Counted from the stretch's first letter, positions 1 through 13,658 are shown. The stretch: DNA of 24,735 nt from Reclinomonas americana ATCC 50394 (GCA_048213135.1 PS015456.1:15684-40418), one strand, 5' to 3'. The notes: generated by a model not told the origin, from the letters alone. Made by a program: numbers and translations.

Positions 1-569
1 CACCGCAGCCACGCCCGCAGGATCGATCTGCAGCTCGGTGAACATGCGCCACATGACAGTGCGGAAGAACAGTGCATCGCCGCGAACGATCACAGTCGTC
101 GGCAGTGCCACTGTGTCGCCGACAATCTTTGCTGCTCTGCAAGTTCACACAGTCAATCACTGATACTCTTTGTCTCTCTCTCTCTCTCTCCTTCTCTCTC
201 CCATGCATTCACCTGCGTGTGAGTGCCGCCTTGTCTGCACTCTGCTCTGGTTCCGCGAGCAGTGCGTGCATGGCGGACTGCACACGTGGAGACTCGACAA
301 TGTCGTGCACATAGTCGCGCAGAGATCGTGTGCGTGGGGCGCGGAGAAAGTCGCTGCTTCTGTGGGGGCGGTGAGTCAATAGTAAGGACCTCGTGAGCGG
401 TGCTGCCCGTGTGTGTGTTGTGCGCGCGCGCTCGCAACTGCATCAGTGTGGCCACCCAGTGGAGAGTGGGGAACCATCGTTGGCGGAGATTGCGCAGGGT
501 CGCGGTGAAGGGACACACGCACACGACGAGCAGAGAGGCGATGAGGGCAAGCAGCAACCACGCCCACAT
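1..569 (-). CDS. Unrecognised signal-anchored membrane protein, 3' part outside window
   Basis: Exons on the minus strand are 569-439, 359-213 and 136-1; the gene runs off the left edge, leaving 138 visible residues. The start at 569 was chosen because the encoded protein begins MWAWLLLALIASLLVVCV, a single hydrophobic segment followed by basic residues, which suggests a signal anchor. In-frame ATGs further upstream would overlap the end of U2AF65. Splice phases match across both introns: the first begins GTTGCGAG and the second GTGAATGC. The visible soluble part has an arginine-rich stretch (about residues 46-60), predicted helices and a segment ending near FFRTVMWRMF. I do not recognise the family and infer no function beyond membrane association. 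It lies in tandem behind U2AF65, with 127 bases between the U2AF65 stop and this start. Confidence 0.55.
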
Positions 570-696
570 CGTGGATGCAAGGAGGAAGCGATGAATGGAC
601 AGTCGGAGTACGTAGTCGCGAGATGATTCATTCACAGAGAGCTCACCAACAACGCACACACGCGCGCGCACGCATACACACCACGTTCGTGAACTA

Positions 697-3600
697 TTAC
701 TCATCTTCCGGTGGTGGGGGTGGCGGTGGCGGAGGTTGTTGCTCGTCATCTTGGTACGGTGGATCACCGAGCTCGCCGCGATCGAAGCGATCCACCGGCC
801 AGTACGTGGTGATGAGCATGCGACTCATGTATCGACGACCACACAGGTTCGTCTGTGCGCGTTGTGCATCCTGCTCGTTCGCGAACCGAATATACACCTG
901 TGCAGAGGAAGTCAGTCGAGGTAGTCGACAAGTCGCTCTCTTCCATTCCCTCGCCAAACCTTGCCAAGACCGGGAACTTCGGGCTCCGATCGGTAGCCGT
1001 CGCGCATGCGCTTAATCTGCTGCTCTCGCATGCGCTTCTGCTGTCGGATCTGCTCCAGCGCCTGTGCGACAATGGGATTGTCGCGGCGCCCAACAGGCAT
1101 GGGGAAGTCGTCCTCCGGCTCCTCGTCCTCCTGCGGGCGACCACCTCGCATCTCTTCCTCCCGTCGCTTTCGTTCCTCTCTGCGCGTGGCACCAATACAC
1201 ACAGGATGTAAGAGACGAGTGGAGAATCGGTACGCGACAAACGAGAAGGGCGTAACTGTTCCGCGCGGAAACGCTCCACTTCATCGTCGGATGGCGGCTT
1301 CGGCACCACCACATCCAACACTGAGCCAAAACGCGAGGCCTCGTCCCGAATGTCCTCCACCACACTCAGACGGAACTCCTCGTCCTTCAAGTCGGTGACA
1401 TTGACTGCATTCAGCAGCACCAACACTGGAGTCGGCTGCAGTGCATTGGCTGCGGCGGGGAAGGGGAAACTTCATCAATCAACTGCACCTCCACACCACC
1501 ACTGCCAAAACGCGGACACGGTAGCACTCACCAATGTTGCCCGACAGCGACGAAATGACCACCTGCACCGGCTGCTGCATGTTCAAGAAATCTGCACAAG
1601 CCGCGCAAGACGTGTTGTCAGCAGCGTGTCAATCAACAAAATGTCGAGCGTAGCACGACACGCAACGTTCCGCCTTGATATCTTCGGGGTGGCTGCCGAA
1701 AGCACCAGGGGCTCCCACCACAGCACCACCGAGCGGCATCAAGCCAGAGGCGGCGGCATTCTGCGATCACGACGACGGTCAGGCAGGAGGAGAAAGTCAA
1801 GAGAGACTTGACATGGAAAGAGCGTACCCGCAGTCCACTCTGTGCCCGCTGCACCTGGAGCGTCTTGCCACCGAGCTGCACACCATTCAGCTGACTGCAC
1901 ACCACCTCCGTCAACGACTCGTCGACGAACTCGCAGAATGCGTAGCCCTGCACACCGGGTGAGAATGAACAAAGGAAAGAAACAGGGGGGTTGTGGTGCA
2001 CTGCGCACCTTGGAGTTGCCGGTGGCCATATCGCGGCACAGATTGAAACCCTTGAGCGGTCCAAATGTCTGCAGCAATGTCCGCAACTCGTCGTCATTGA
2101 TGCTAGACGCCAGCTGGCCAATAAAGATCTTGTTCGGCGTGTCGGGCACATTGGTGCTGATCACACCGGGGATGTAGGGCACACTCTGCACGTGCCATGA
2201 GAGTTCAATTCTCAGTACATGCGCAGCAACAATGAACACTTGAGAGCATCCGTGACGTACCACACCGCCGCCTTCTGTGATGCCTGGAATCGGCTTGAAA
2301 TTGTTTGGTCGTCGCACCTTCAGCTGCGTGCCCTGCAAGCGCATCAACCCACACATGTCAGCAAAACACACTTCTTCGTCTAGATCAGCAGGCCAACCAC
2401 AGCAGACCTCATAGTGAATGCCGTCCAGAGCCAGCGCCGCAGTGCAATCGTAGGGATCGGCAAACTCCACGAAAGCAAACGACTTGTCGGCCACCACCTG
2501 GGCGGCCACAATCGGCTGGTCGACTCGGCGCGGAACATTCTGGCTCACCATCTGCGCATTGAAAAACAGCACCAGCTCCTCCTACAAATGGTGACACGAT
2601 AACACACTATTAGGCGGCGGCGACGATGTGATGAAGGAGAATGAAAGAGAGATGCCGTGACGCAACTGGTGTAGTGTACGGAGCAATACCGCCAACATAC
2701 AACCGCTTCGCTTGCCTCATCGTGGCCTCGTCGACACCCGGCGGCAGATTCATGGCCGACGCGGCAACTTGGGCGGCCAGCACTGCACAGAACACGAGAA
2801 GTGAACTTCACAGCCACGGCAACGACAGATAAGAGACACGCAACAGTGCGTCTTGTTGAATCCCATGCCCGGCAGCGGTCCGGAGCTGAATCCAGTTGGT
2901 CGGCCAGCACCGAAACCGGCAGACGGCGCTGTGTCCCACAAACTGCGACGATTGGCACTGCAACAAACAAGAGAAAACACACAGTTGTCAGCTTCGAGCT
3001 GGACACCGGAATGGAGACGCGCAGACACACACACACCGCTTGCGCGCAGGAGAGTCGCCACCCGACGGCGATGCACGGCGGCCTGCTCGATCGCGATCTC
3101 TGTTCATCAACGACAGATGAGCGTGACTGCAAAAAAAAACACACGCAACACACTCATGCACGCAACGGCGACGGGCTGCGGTGCCGACGCTCGCGTCCAC
3201 GATCCCGATCACCACGATCTCTGTCGCGGTCGCGGTCACGGTCGCGATCCCTGTCCCTGTAATCGCGATCCCTATCACGGTCGCGGTCCCGGTCGCGGCT
3301 ACTGCCATGGCGATCGCGATCGCGGTCTCGATCACGGTCCCGATCGCGACTGCGATCTCCACCTCTGCTGCTGCTGCCACTGCTGTACCGCGAGTCCTCG
3401 CGATGCCCACCATAGCCATCATCTGCACAGGCGCACAACGGCAGTGAGTGCTGTGCGAAAAAGACAAGGTTCGGGCACATATTGCAATCGCCGACCTCGA
3501 CCCGATCGGTATGATCCACGATCGTCGCCACCCGCACCTCCATGGTAGGCTGGCGGTGGCGGTGCTGGTCCCTCAAACTGTGGTGCACCTCCATCGTACT

Positions 3601-4194
3601 GCTGCGGAGGAGGAGCAGCGTACCCCTGTGCGTGTGTGCGCGTGTGAGTGTAAGGAGTGGAAATGACGCACTCGCACGCCCGTGGAGACGCAACAGGGTC
3701 GTAGTATCCACTGCCGGGTGGCGGTGCATGTGGGCCCTCGGCGGCGTGTGCATACGGGTCGCCCGACGACGACGGAGGCGGGGCTGGTGGCCCCTCATAG
3801 TACTGCACAATGGAGTGAGTGATGGAGAATATGATTGAGCTGTCACCTCTCTATATCTCTCTCCGCGACAATGCAGTGAATTGTGTGTGTGTGAGAGAGA
3901 GAGGGGGAGGAGAGGGCACGCAGAGGAACAAGGCGGCAACATTGACCTGGCCATCACACACACACACACACACAGACAGACAGGCAGACGCCCCGCCAGC
4001 TGCTTCCTCTCCGACGACACCACACCATGCACATGCACACACGCCACCACCACAACCACCACACGCTCTTCTTCCTTCAGACACACAGAGACACGCACAC
4101 AAGATGGAGACAATGCAATCACATATCCCTCCCCGCTGCATTGCCAACTCATTCCCATCACCACATACGGGCAGAGCACCTGCTGGTAAGACAT
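697..4194 (-). CDS. U2AF2: Splicing factor U2AF large subunit (U2AF65), 16 exons, about 712 aa
   Basis: This factor binds the intron polypyrimidine tract and recruits U2 snRNP in the nucleus. Minus-strand exons are 4194-4180, 3802-3695, 3625-3496 (3' end uncertain, 3502 possible), 3422-3167, 3126-3037, 2957-2845, 2782-2667, 2581-2408, 2332-2261, 2185-2009, 1947-1828, 1760-1667, 1591-1532, 1449-1257, 1179-960 and 897-697; all phases agree. Domains in order are a Pro/Gly-rich N-terminus, a long Arg-Asp dipeptide tract in place of a classic RS domain, a U2AF-ligand tryptophan in RRSLWDTAPSAGFG, RRM1 (RLYVGGI, KSFAFVEF), RRM2 (KIFIGQL, GYAFCEF) and a C-terminal UHM with GRRYMSR where the human protein has the RXF motif. 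Exon 15 inserts about 70 charged residues into the UHM. The human protein is about 475 aa. The first exon (MSYQQ) is the least certain part. Five introns begin GTTGCGT. Confidence 0.93.
3127..3166 (-). other. 40-nt intron of U2AF65 with two GTTGCGTG copies
   Basis: The intron begins GTTGCGTG, repeats GTTGCGTG about 18 bases downstream, and ends in a nine-T tract followed by GCAG. Joining the flanking exons keeps the Arg-rich frame open. It is the shortest intron modelled here; most others are 56-85 nt. The run of T directly against the AG leaves little room for a separate branch point. Confidence 0.75.
3803..4179 (-). other. First intron of U2AF65, low-complexity CA/GT and CT rich
   Basis: This 377-base stretch separates the short first coding exon (4194-4180) from exon 2. 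On the plus strand it contains a CA dinucleotide run near 3955-3973, AG-rich runs near 3890-3915 and CA/CACA-rich text up to 4110. I see no conserved coding sequence in it. It is the longest intron assigned to this gene. Confidence 0.55.
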
Positions 4195-4294
4195 TCGTGT
4201 TTCGTAAACGAGCGGGAGGGAAAGAAGGAGGAGCGCTAGCGAAGGAGGTGAGTCAGCGTTTGTCCACGTGCCACCCTCGCACAAACACGCACAG
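4195..4294. promoter_or_regulatory. Short bidirectional spacer between U2AF65 and the ADF-H gene
   Basis: Only 100 bases separate the inferred U2AF65 start (4194, minus) from the ADF-H start (4295, plus), so both promoters and 5' leaders must be packed here unless non-coding first exons lie further out. No TATA-like box is evident. A CACAG directly before the ATG at 4295 could be a 3' splice site, which would make the true transcription start more distant. Confidence 0.4.
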
Positions 4295-5746
4295 ATGGTT
4301 GAGTTCCGAAGCGCCGCCGACGCACAAACATACGTGTTACTGCGCGCGGGAGTCGGCATCCGATTCGTCGTCTACGAGGTAAACAAGAAGAAGAAGAAAA
4401 AACAAGGAGGAAGAGATCGCTGTATGTTTTTTTCCGGACGCACTCATGATTTCATTGTGTGAAGGCCGTGCTGGCGACGAGAGACGACGAGCGATCACCG
4501 CTACAGTTGCGCCACGTACACAGTGAGCGATCAAATGCGGCGAGCAAGGCCGGTGGCGATGATAATGAGCTGTTTTCGGCCATGCGACAGTGGATGAGCG
4601 ATGAGCAGGTTCGAGAGAGAGAGAGAGTCGATCGATCGTTCATCACTGTCGTTTTTCTTTGAACACGCAAAACACACACAGGCGTTGTTCGTGGCGGTGC
4701 GAATGGCGTTGCTGGATCGCGGTGGTGTGCGGGCCAAGTACGGTTTGTCGCTGGTTGGTTGTTGGTCTGTCATCACTCTCGGTCGCTCATTCTTCTCTTC
4801 ACCGTTGCAGTGGTGATCTCATGGATCGGATCGCAAGTCGCATCCGCGGTGCGCGATGCGGTGAGGCATCATCGCAGCGGTGGCGTTGCGCAGCTGCTGT
4901 ATGGAGCGCATGTGAGCTTTGAGGTCAACGAGCTGTGTGAAATCAGCAGCGAAGGTTTCGTCGCCTTCTCACTGCACACTCGCGGCCTCCCTGCCTCGTC
5001 ACTTACACACACGAGGTGTAGACATTACGCGTCGGTTGCTGGAGAACTCGGCCGCAGGGTCGCCGTTGGTGAGCGGATCGCGGTCGCCAGTCGTTCCTCG
5101 GTCGCCTGTGCCGGTGCCGGTGCGAGGCACGGTGACTGTGCGTGCGAATTCACCGTTCCGTCGCACACGTGTGTCGCTCGAGAGGCCGCCGTCGGCCACC
5201 GTTCGCAGCACCATCTCACAGCACGATCGCGACAGCGCAGCAGGCAGACGCCGACCAGCGGTGCGTGTGTGTGTTTTCTTCCGATTTGCAACACAGCTCG
5301 TGGATCTCACAGTGTGTGCTGCTTGCTGCTGCTGCTGTTACGTAGTCTGCCGTCAACCCCAGGCGCGACTTTCAGCCTGTCACGTTTGACTTGAGTCAAG
5401 TTGCGTGCGCGCGTGTACCCAGTATCCGGCGAGGGGTCTCATTGTGCTTTCGGTGGTGCGCGTCAGGCAAGCACGTGCGACTCGGAGGTCGCTTCGCAAG
5501 AGTCGCGCGATCTCGACGAGGACGAGTACGTGATGGTGGACGGCGACGATGACCCCAGGCCTGCCGTGTCGGTGCGTGGAGGGACGCGCGACGCGCAGCC
5601 AGTGGCTGGACTTGCACTAGCCGCATCGCATACGGTGAGTCTTTGTGTCACCCGAGTGGATACTCGCTGATTCACACCATGTTGCAACACAGCAGAGGAA
5701 ACTGGTGGAATCAGAAGCAGTTTCGTCGTGCTACAAGCAGCTCTAA
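4295..5746 (+). CDS. ADF-H domain actin-binding protein (coactosin/drebrin-like), about 306 aa
   Basis: ADF-homology proteins bind actin filaments or monomers in the cytoplasm. Exons are 4295-4378, 4465-4608, 4682-4742, 4811-4954, 5016-5260, 5376-5399, 5467-5634 and 5696-5746, with all phases matching. Residues 1 to about 160 form the ADF-H fold, recognised by LFVAVRMAL, the RAKYVVISWIG core and the following helix and strand AQLLYGAHVSFEVNELCEIS, which align by eye with coactosin and Abp1/drebrin ADF-H domains. The rest is Pro/Arg/Ser-rich, then acidic (LDEDEYVMVDGDDD), with a short basic end. Exon 6 has only 24 nt (PVTFDLSQ) and is inferred from frame; its donor is GTTGCGTG. Intron 4 begins GTTTCGTC. 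The start could lie upstream if CACAG before the ATG is an acceptor. No catalytic role is expected. Confidence 0.8.
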
Positions 5747-5943
5747 TTGTTGTGCCACTCAATAGTCGTCTCGTGCTTACAGACTGCGGTACTTCTGGCC
5801 GGTGTCGGCAGTAATCACGTCGACGTTGCGTTTTTCTCTCGCACAGCGTCGCTGTGTTTGCTTAGCACTCACTACTCCTCGATTTGTGTGCGACGCAGTC
5901 ACCGCGCCTGTTCGGTCAAAGCCCCCCACCACTGCCGGTTGCC

Positions 5944-7426
5944 ATGGCCAACGGTGCCTCGACGAATCACATCACACCACCAACGCCGCCGCTTGCCGAT
6001 GCCTTTGTGGACTCGGAGCCACCGACCGTGCAGCTGCCGGCAGTCACTGACGACATTGACGATCGGCGACCGGCGACACCTCCAAAGAGCGTGGCAGTCG
6101 TCGCAGTTGCCGCTGATGACGCGGTGGTGACAATGGAGCTCGAGGCCAGCGATTCGGTCGCAGCGGCACCGATCGCCATGACTCCTCAACCTCCCATGTC
6201 GCCCAAACCATCGCGGCTACCACCACGGCCAGTGCGGTCGCCAACAGCGGTGTCAGCTTCGGCGGAGGATGCTGCGACCATGACTGCAGCGGAAACAGCG
6301 CCACCACCAGTATCACCACGAAAACCGACTTCGTCACCTCGACACCTCACACAAAAGCACGTGACCACCACTGCTTCGGCGCCACCACCACCACCACCAC
6401 CGGCACCACCAGTACAGCAGCAGCAGCACGAGCAGCAGCAGCAGCAGCAACAACAACAACAACAAGATCACCTACAGGACCAGGAGCAAGATCAACAACA
6501 GTGCTCGCAAGTGGAGGAAGAGCAAGTTGTGATGTCGAATTCCGTGAGCGAGGAGGGGGCGAAAGAGGCCGAGCTGGTCGCCTTCCCACCGACGCTGATG
6601 ATCACGCCAGAGGCCGAGATCGACGCCGTGGCGCCGCTGGCGATCGGACTGATTGGACGTGTTGTCGGCGATGCGTTGGGCGTGATCAGTGCGGCTCCGC
6701 CGACAGAGGTCGCACCGGTCGCTGCAGCCGTTGCCGTTGTTGCACCAGCGACTCCCGTCGTGGAGACACGCTCGTCGCCACCTTCGACTCGGCGCGTGCG
6801 CTTCAGCGACGAAGCGCACCCCAGTGTCCAGGCGCGCCCTCGCGACGACGACAGTGATTTGCTCTGCGGCATCTCATTGGTGTCACGTGTCATTGCCGGC
6901 GCGGTTGAGACGACCGCATTGGCAGAAGCGCCTGCCCCGGTGCCGGTTAGCGGCAGTGGCATGCTGGTGTCGCGCATTCTTGCCGGTGCAGTGGAGAGCG
7001 TGGCACATGACACAGCGGCGCCTGCCCACCCGCAAGGCGATCAAGCATCGACACCTCCGCCGGTAAAGGTTCGCGCCGACGACATTAGCTTTGTGGTCTC
7101 TCGATTGGTGACCAGCACGGTGGCGAAGAGCATGGCCGCTGTCGAGGTCGCTGTGCCCGTGCCCGTACCATCCAGTCCGTCAACACCACCACCACCACCA
7201 GCAGCAGTAGCAGCAGCACCCAAATATGCCTCGCCCCAGCCGGCACTCGCGTCTCCAACAGCCACCAAGAGACCAGTGCATGCCGGAGAGTGGAAGGTTT
7301 GTTTTTCCGACTCCCTTATTCTTCTTCTAATATATTCGCTCACGGACCGGCTGCATGCAGAATTACCGCTGGACTTGCTGTGGTGGCTTTATCCAGAATT
7401 CTACGACATGCTTAGCCTCGCAATGA
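5944..7426 (+). CDS. Pro/Gln-rich disordered protein with four amphipathic repeats, about 472 aa
   Basis: Exons are 5944-7296 and 7361-7426. The second exon changes frame to a short Cys-containing tail (NYRWTCCGGF...) before the stop; the donor is GTTTGTTT. The start at 5944 has a good context (gccATGg), but an in-frame ATG at 5884 is possible. The protein is mostly low complexity: a proline-rich N-terminus with an SH3-ligand-like RLPPRP near residue 91, polyproline, then polyglutamine at about residues 158-190. Between residues about 234 and 397 a motif of the type LVSRxIAGAVE occurs four times. I do not recognise a family. The repeats and the SH3 ligand suggest a scaffold or adaptor, which is inference. 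It follows the ADF-H gene by about 200 bases, and separate transcription of the two is not proven. Confidence 0.72.
6643..7134 (+). repeat. Four degenerate amphipathic peptide repeats
   Basis: Copies encode GLIGRVVGDALG (6643-6690), SLVSRVIAGAVE (6868-6909), MLVSRILAGAVE (6958-6996) and FVVSRLVTSTVA (7084-7134). The shared pattern is hydrophobic-hydrophobic-small-Arg-hydrophobic-hydrophobic-small-small-small-hydrophobic. The DNA of the copies differs, so selection is likely on the peptide. Each copy could form one amphipathic helix. Confidence 0.75.
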
Positions 7427-7510
7427 ACATTAATATGATCGATGGTCGTGAAACCAATTTGCATGCAATTTGAGGGGTTTGCCACACATCACACTCTCTT
7501 CGTTGTGAGG

Positions 7511-10784
<3,274 letters not shown>

Positions 10785-10833
10785 GCACTGCCAGTGAAAT
10801 GCAGCAGTAGATTCAGCGAATCCTCCTCGAGTC

Positions 10834-13307
10834 CTACACGAGACCTGCCGACTTGGCCGCCTGCAGCACGTGTCTTCGCGTCTCCTCCCACTCGCGGAAT
10901 GGTGCACTCGTCTGGAAGCGACGCAACGAGTCAGTCGCCAGCCTGCAGTCATACGGCAGTTTGATTCAGTGAAATTAGGCAGTCACACAGCATTTGTGAC
11001 ACCAAGACGAAACAGTCGCGCCACGGAGCGAGCCGCTGCAGAGAACGGCGTGACAATGTCTTCGGCCAGGATGCTACTGGCCGCGGCCGAACGGACACTC
11101 GTCGAATCCGGCATACCCTTGACTGGGTCGACAGACACGCGCAGCCACACCTCGGTCGATGCGGAAGAGGTGCGCAGTTTCGTCAAATCGAGAACGACTC
11201 GCCCCGGGAGGTTCAGCTGCGAGAGGTGCGGTGAGAGTGGAGTCTTGCCGCGCACGTACACGAGGCGGAGCGGATGCACCTCAAATGGCGCCCCCTCGAC
11301 AAAGAAATCCATGTACAGCGACTCGCCAGCATCCTGCAGATGACGCGCTGCATGGTTGCTGTTGTGGTGCCACTGCTCCTGGTGCAAGTAGCGACGTGCC
11401 ATGGTGACGTAGTCGTGCAGTCGCAGTAGGAAGAGTAGGTTCTCCGAGCTGTACTCGCGGACGGTCGCTCTGCTCGTGATGGTCAGTCGACACAGTCGGT
11501 GACGAAGATGCACGATCGCACACAACTGCCGAAAAAGTTCTCGGAGCTCGAGGTTGTCGAGAACATCGTGGAGGGATGAGCCTGGCAGCAGTGACTGCCT
11601 CGACGTGTAAGCATTCACACACGTGCGCGCGTACAGGCACGAGACGCAACGTGAGTAATCTCTTCTTCCGACTCTTTCGCACCGGCGTCAAATGGTTCGC
11701 GCCACGGCCACGATGTCACCGTGGCCAGCAGCATGCCAATGGCCAGCAGCTGTGGCGAGAGGAAATAGAAGACCACAAGGCCGTGCTTCTCCGAGGAAAG
11801 CGACAATGCCAGCACCGTCACGTGCACGGGTATGAGCACGCTGTGGTCGCCCGACAAATGAGTGACAGAACAGCTGGCTGCGAGATCGCTAAAACACAGC
11901 CGAACCACAACAGAAAGCCCTGCTTGATGCGATACTCGGTGGCCACCTGTCGCCACACACGCACACACACAGCCATTGTCAGCATTCCGCAGTTGGCCCC
12001 CACCACTCAGACAGCAGAGGAGTGCGAACCCTCAGCACGNNNNNNNNNNNNNNNNNNNNNNNNNNNNNNNNNNNNNNNNNNNNNNNNNNNNNNNNNNNNN
12101 NNNNNNNNNNNNNNNNNNNNNNNNNNNNNNNNNNNNNNNNNNNNNNNNNNNNNNNNNNNNNNNNNNNNNNNNNNNNNNNNNNNNNNNNNNNNNNNNNNNN
12201 NNNNNNNNNNNNNNNNNNNNNNNNNNNNNNNNNNNNNNNNNNNNNNNNNNNNNNNNNNNNNNNNNNNNNNNNNNNNNNNNNNNNNNNNNNNNNNNNNNNN
12301 NNNNNNNNNNNNNNNNNNNNNNNNNNNNNNNNNNNNNNNNNNNNNNNNNNNNNNNNNNNNNNNNNNNNNNNNNNNNNNNNNNNNNNNNNNNNNNNNNNNN
12401 NNNNNNNNNNNNNNNNNNNNNNNNNNNNNNNNNNNNNNNNNNNNNNNNNNNNNNNNNNNNNNNNNNNNNNNNNNNNNNNNNNNNNNNNNNNNNNNNNNNN
12501 NNNNNNNNNNNNNNNNNNNNNNNNNNNNNNNNNNNNNNNNNNNNNNNNNNNNNNNNNNNNNNNNNNNNNNNNNNNNNNNNNNNNNNNNNNNNNNNNNNNN
12601 NNNNNNNNNNNNNNNNNNNNNNNNNNNNNNNNNNNNNNNNNNNNNNNNNNNNNNNNNNNNNNNNNNNNNNNNNNNNNNTCGCGAATGGGCCACAGCTGAA
12701 TGAGGCTTCGCAGAAAAACAAAGAACAGAATCGTGTTGATGGCCAGCGTAAACCCGTAAACGATGCGATAGCCGAGCGCACACTGCCAGACATGCAAGGT
12801 GGCATGAGTACAGCAAAACGATCTCGATCCTCATCGACACGCGCCAACGCAACATCCTCTGGTACAAACTCAAAGGAGTCGACAACACTCGCCGTGCCCG
12901 GGTGCGGATGGGAGACCACCACCTGCGTTTCTCTCACGGTGAACCTCAACGATCGATCTCGCTCCGCGAGTGCCACCGATCACGCAACGATGATCGTGAC
13001 GACGGCGACAGCGAGGATGATCCCCAAGTAGATACGAGTGAGAACCGTCTCACGCATCAGGCGCTGCCAACGCGACTGTGGTCGCACAACTGCCTCGTCG
13101 CCACTGCCCTCGTCGGCCTTGAACATCGAGGCTCCATCGTCCTCCATTCGCTGCTGCTGCTGTTGCTGCTTGTCGGAGATCGCCTTGGACGACGCCGCGC
13201 TGGCCTTGGTGACGTTGAAGACCGCCAGCAAGCGGAACCCGCGCAGCATCGGGCCAGTGACTTGAATGGAGAAGAAGCACAGGAAGAGCGGGTACAGCAG
13301 CGTCTGC
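10834..13307 (-). CDS. Seven-transmembrane receptor with C-terminal RGS domain, N-terminus in gap
   Basis: The RGS domain speeds GTP hydrolysis by heterotrimeric G-alpha at the plasma membrane; 7TM-RGS fusions such as plant RGS1 are known. Visible exons are 13307(gap)-12989, 12922-12854, 12782-12679(gap), 12039(gap)-12030, 11946-11906, 11840-11651, 11594-11014 and 10942-10834, with matching phases. Five hydrophobic segments are visible (for example LYPLFLCFFSIQV, YLGIILAVAVVTII, KHGLVVFYFLSPQLLAIGML); the other two presumably lie in the gaps 12040-12678 and 13308-13643. A Gln- and acid-rich loop follows the first visible segment. The RGS domain (exons 11594-10834) shows REYSSENLLFLL, LYMDFFVEGAPFEV and TDSLRRFQTS, retaining the Glu/Asn and Asp-Ser-Arg-Phe positions that contact G-alpha. 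Donors include GTTGCGTG (12988), GTTGCGTT (12853), GTTGCGTC (11650), GTTCGGCT (11905) and GTTTCGTC (11013). The 41-nt exon 11946-11906 is inferred from frame. Confidence 0.86.
11595..11650 (-). other. 56-nt GTTGCGTC intron in the 7TM-RGS gene
   Basis: The intron begins GTTGCGTC and ends GGCAG. It joins codons ending EEEITH to SLLPGSSL in phase 0, exactly at the boundary between the membrane part and the RGS domain. The unspliced reading would add a cysteine/arginine-rich insert. Confidence 0.8.
12040..12678. other. Scaffold gap inside the 7TM-RGS gene
   Basis: 639 N. It hides at least one exon between the segment ending LIQLWPIR and the one beginning ATEYRIKQ. Confidence 0.97.
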
Positions 13308-13643
13308 NNNNNNNNNNNNNNNNNNNNNNNNNNNNNNNNNNNNNNNNNNNNNNNNNNNNNNNNNNNNNNNNNNNNNNNNNNNNNNNNNNNNNNNNNNNNN
13401 NNNNNNNNNNNNNNNNNNNNNNNNNNNNNNNNNNNNNNNNNNNNNNNNNNNNNNNNNNNNNNNNNNNNNNNNNNNNNNNNNNNNNNNNNNNNNNNNNNNN
13501 NNNNNNNNNNNNNNNNNNNNNNNNNNNNNNNNNNNNNNNNNNNNNNNNNNNNNNNNNNNNNNNNNNNNNNNNNNNNNNNNNNNNNNNNNNNNNNNNNNNN
13601 NNNNNNNNNNNNNNNNNNNNNNNNNNNNNNNNNNNNNNNNNNN
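13308..13643. other. Scaffold gap at the 5' end of the 7TM-RGS gene
   Basis: 336 N. It should hold the receptor start and first membrane segments, and it borders the small contig that appears to be inverted. Confidence 0.97.
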
Positions 13644-13658
13644 CGTGTTTCCTTGCAG

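Noticed and set aside
3181-3447. Plus-strand Ala/Val/Ile-rich open frame
   Set aside because: It is the antisense shadow of the Arg-Asp repeat of U2AF65.
3419-3808. U2AF65 starting at a GTG codon at 3808
   Set aside because: Eukaryotic starts are ATG, and the sequence there is a normal acceptor (TTGTGCAG); a short upstream exon with ATG at 4194 fits in phase.
11841-11905. A frameshift or pseudogene in the 7TM-RGS gene near 11860
   Set aside because: A 65-nt intron beginning GTTCGGCT and ending CCACAG restores frame and gives a good membrane segment, so no frameshift is needed; a 20-nt alternative intron was judged too short.
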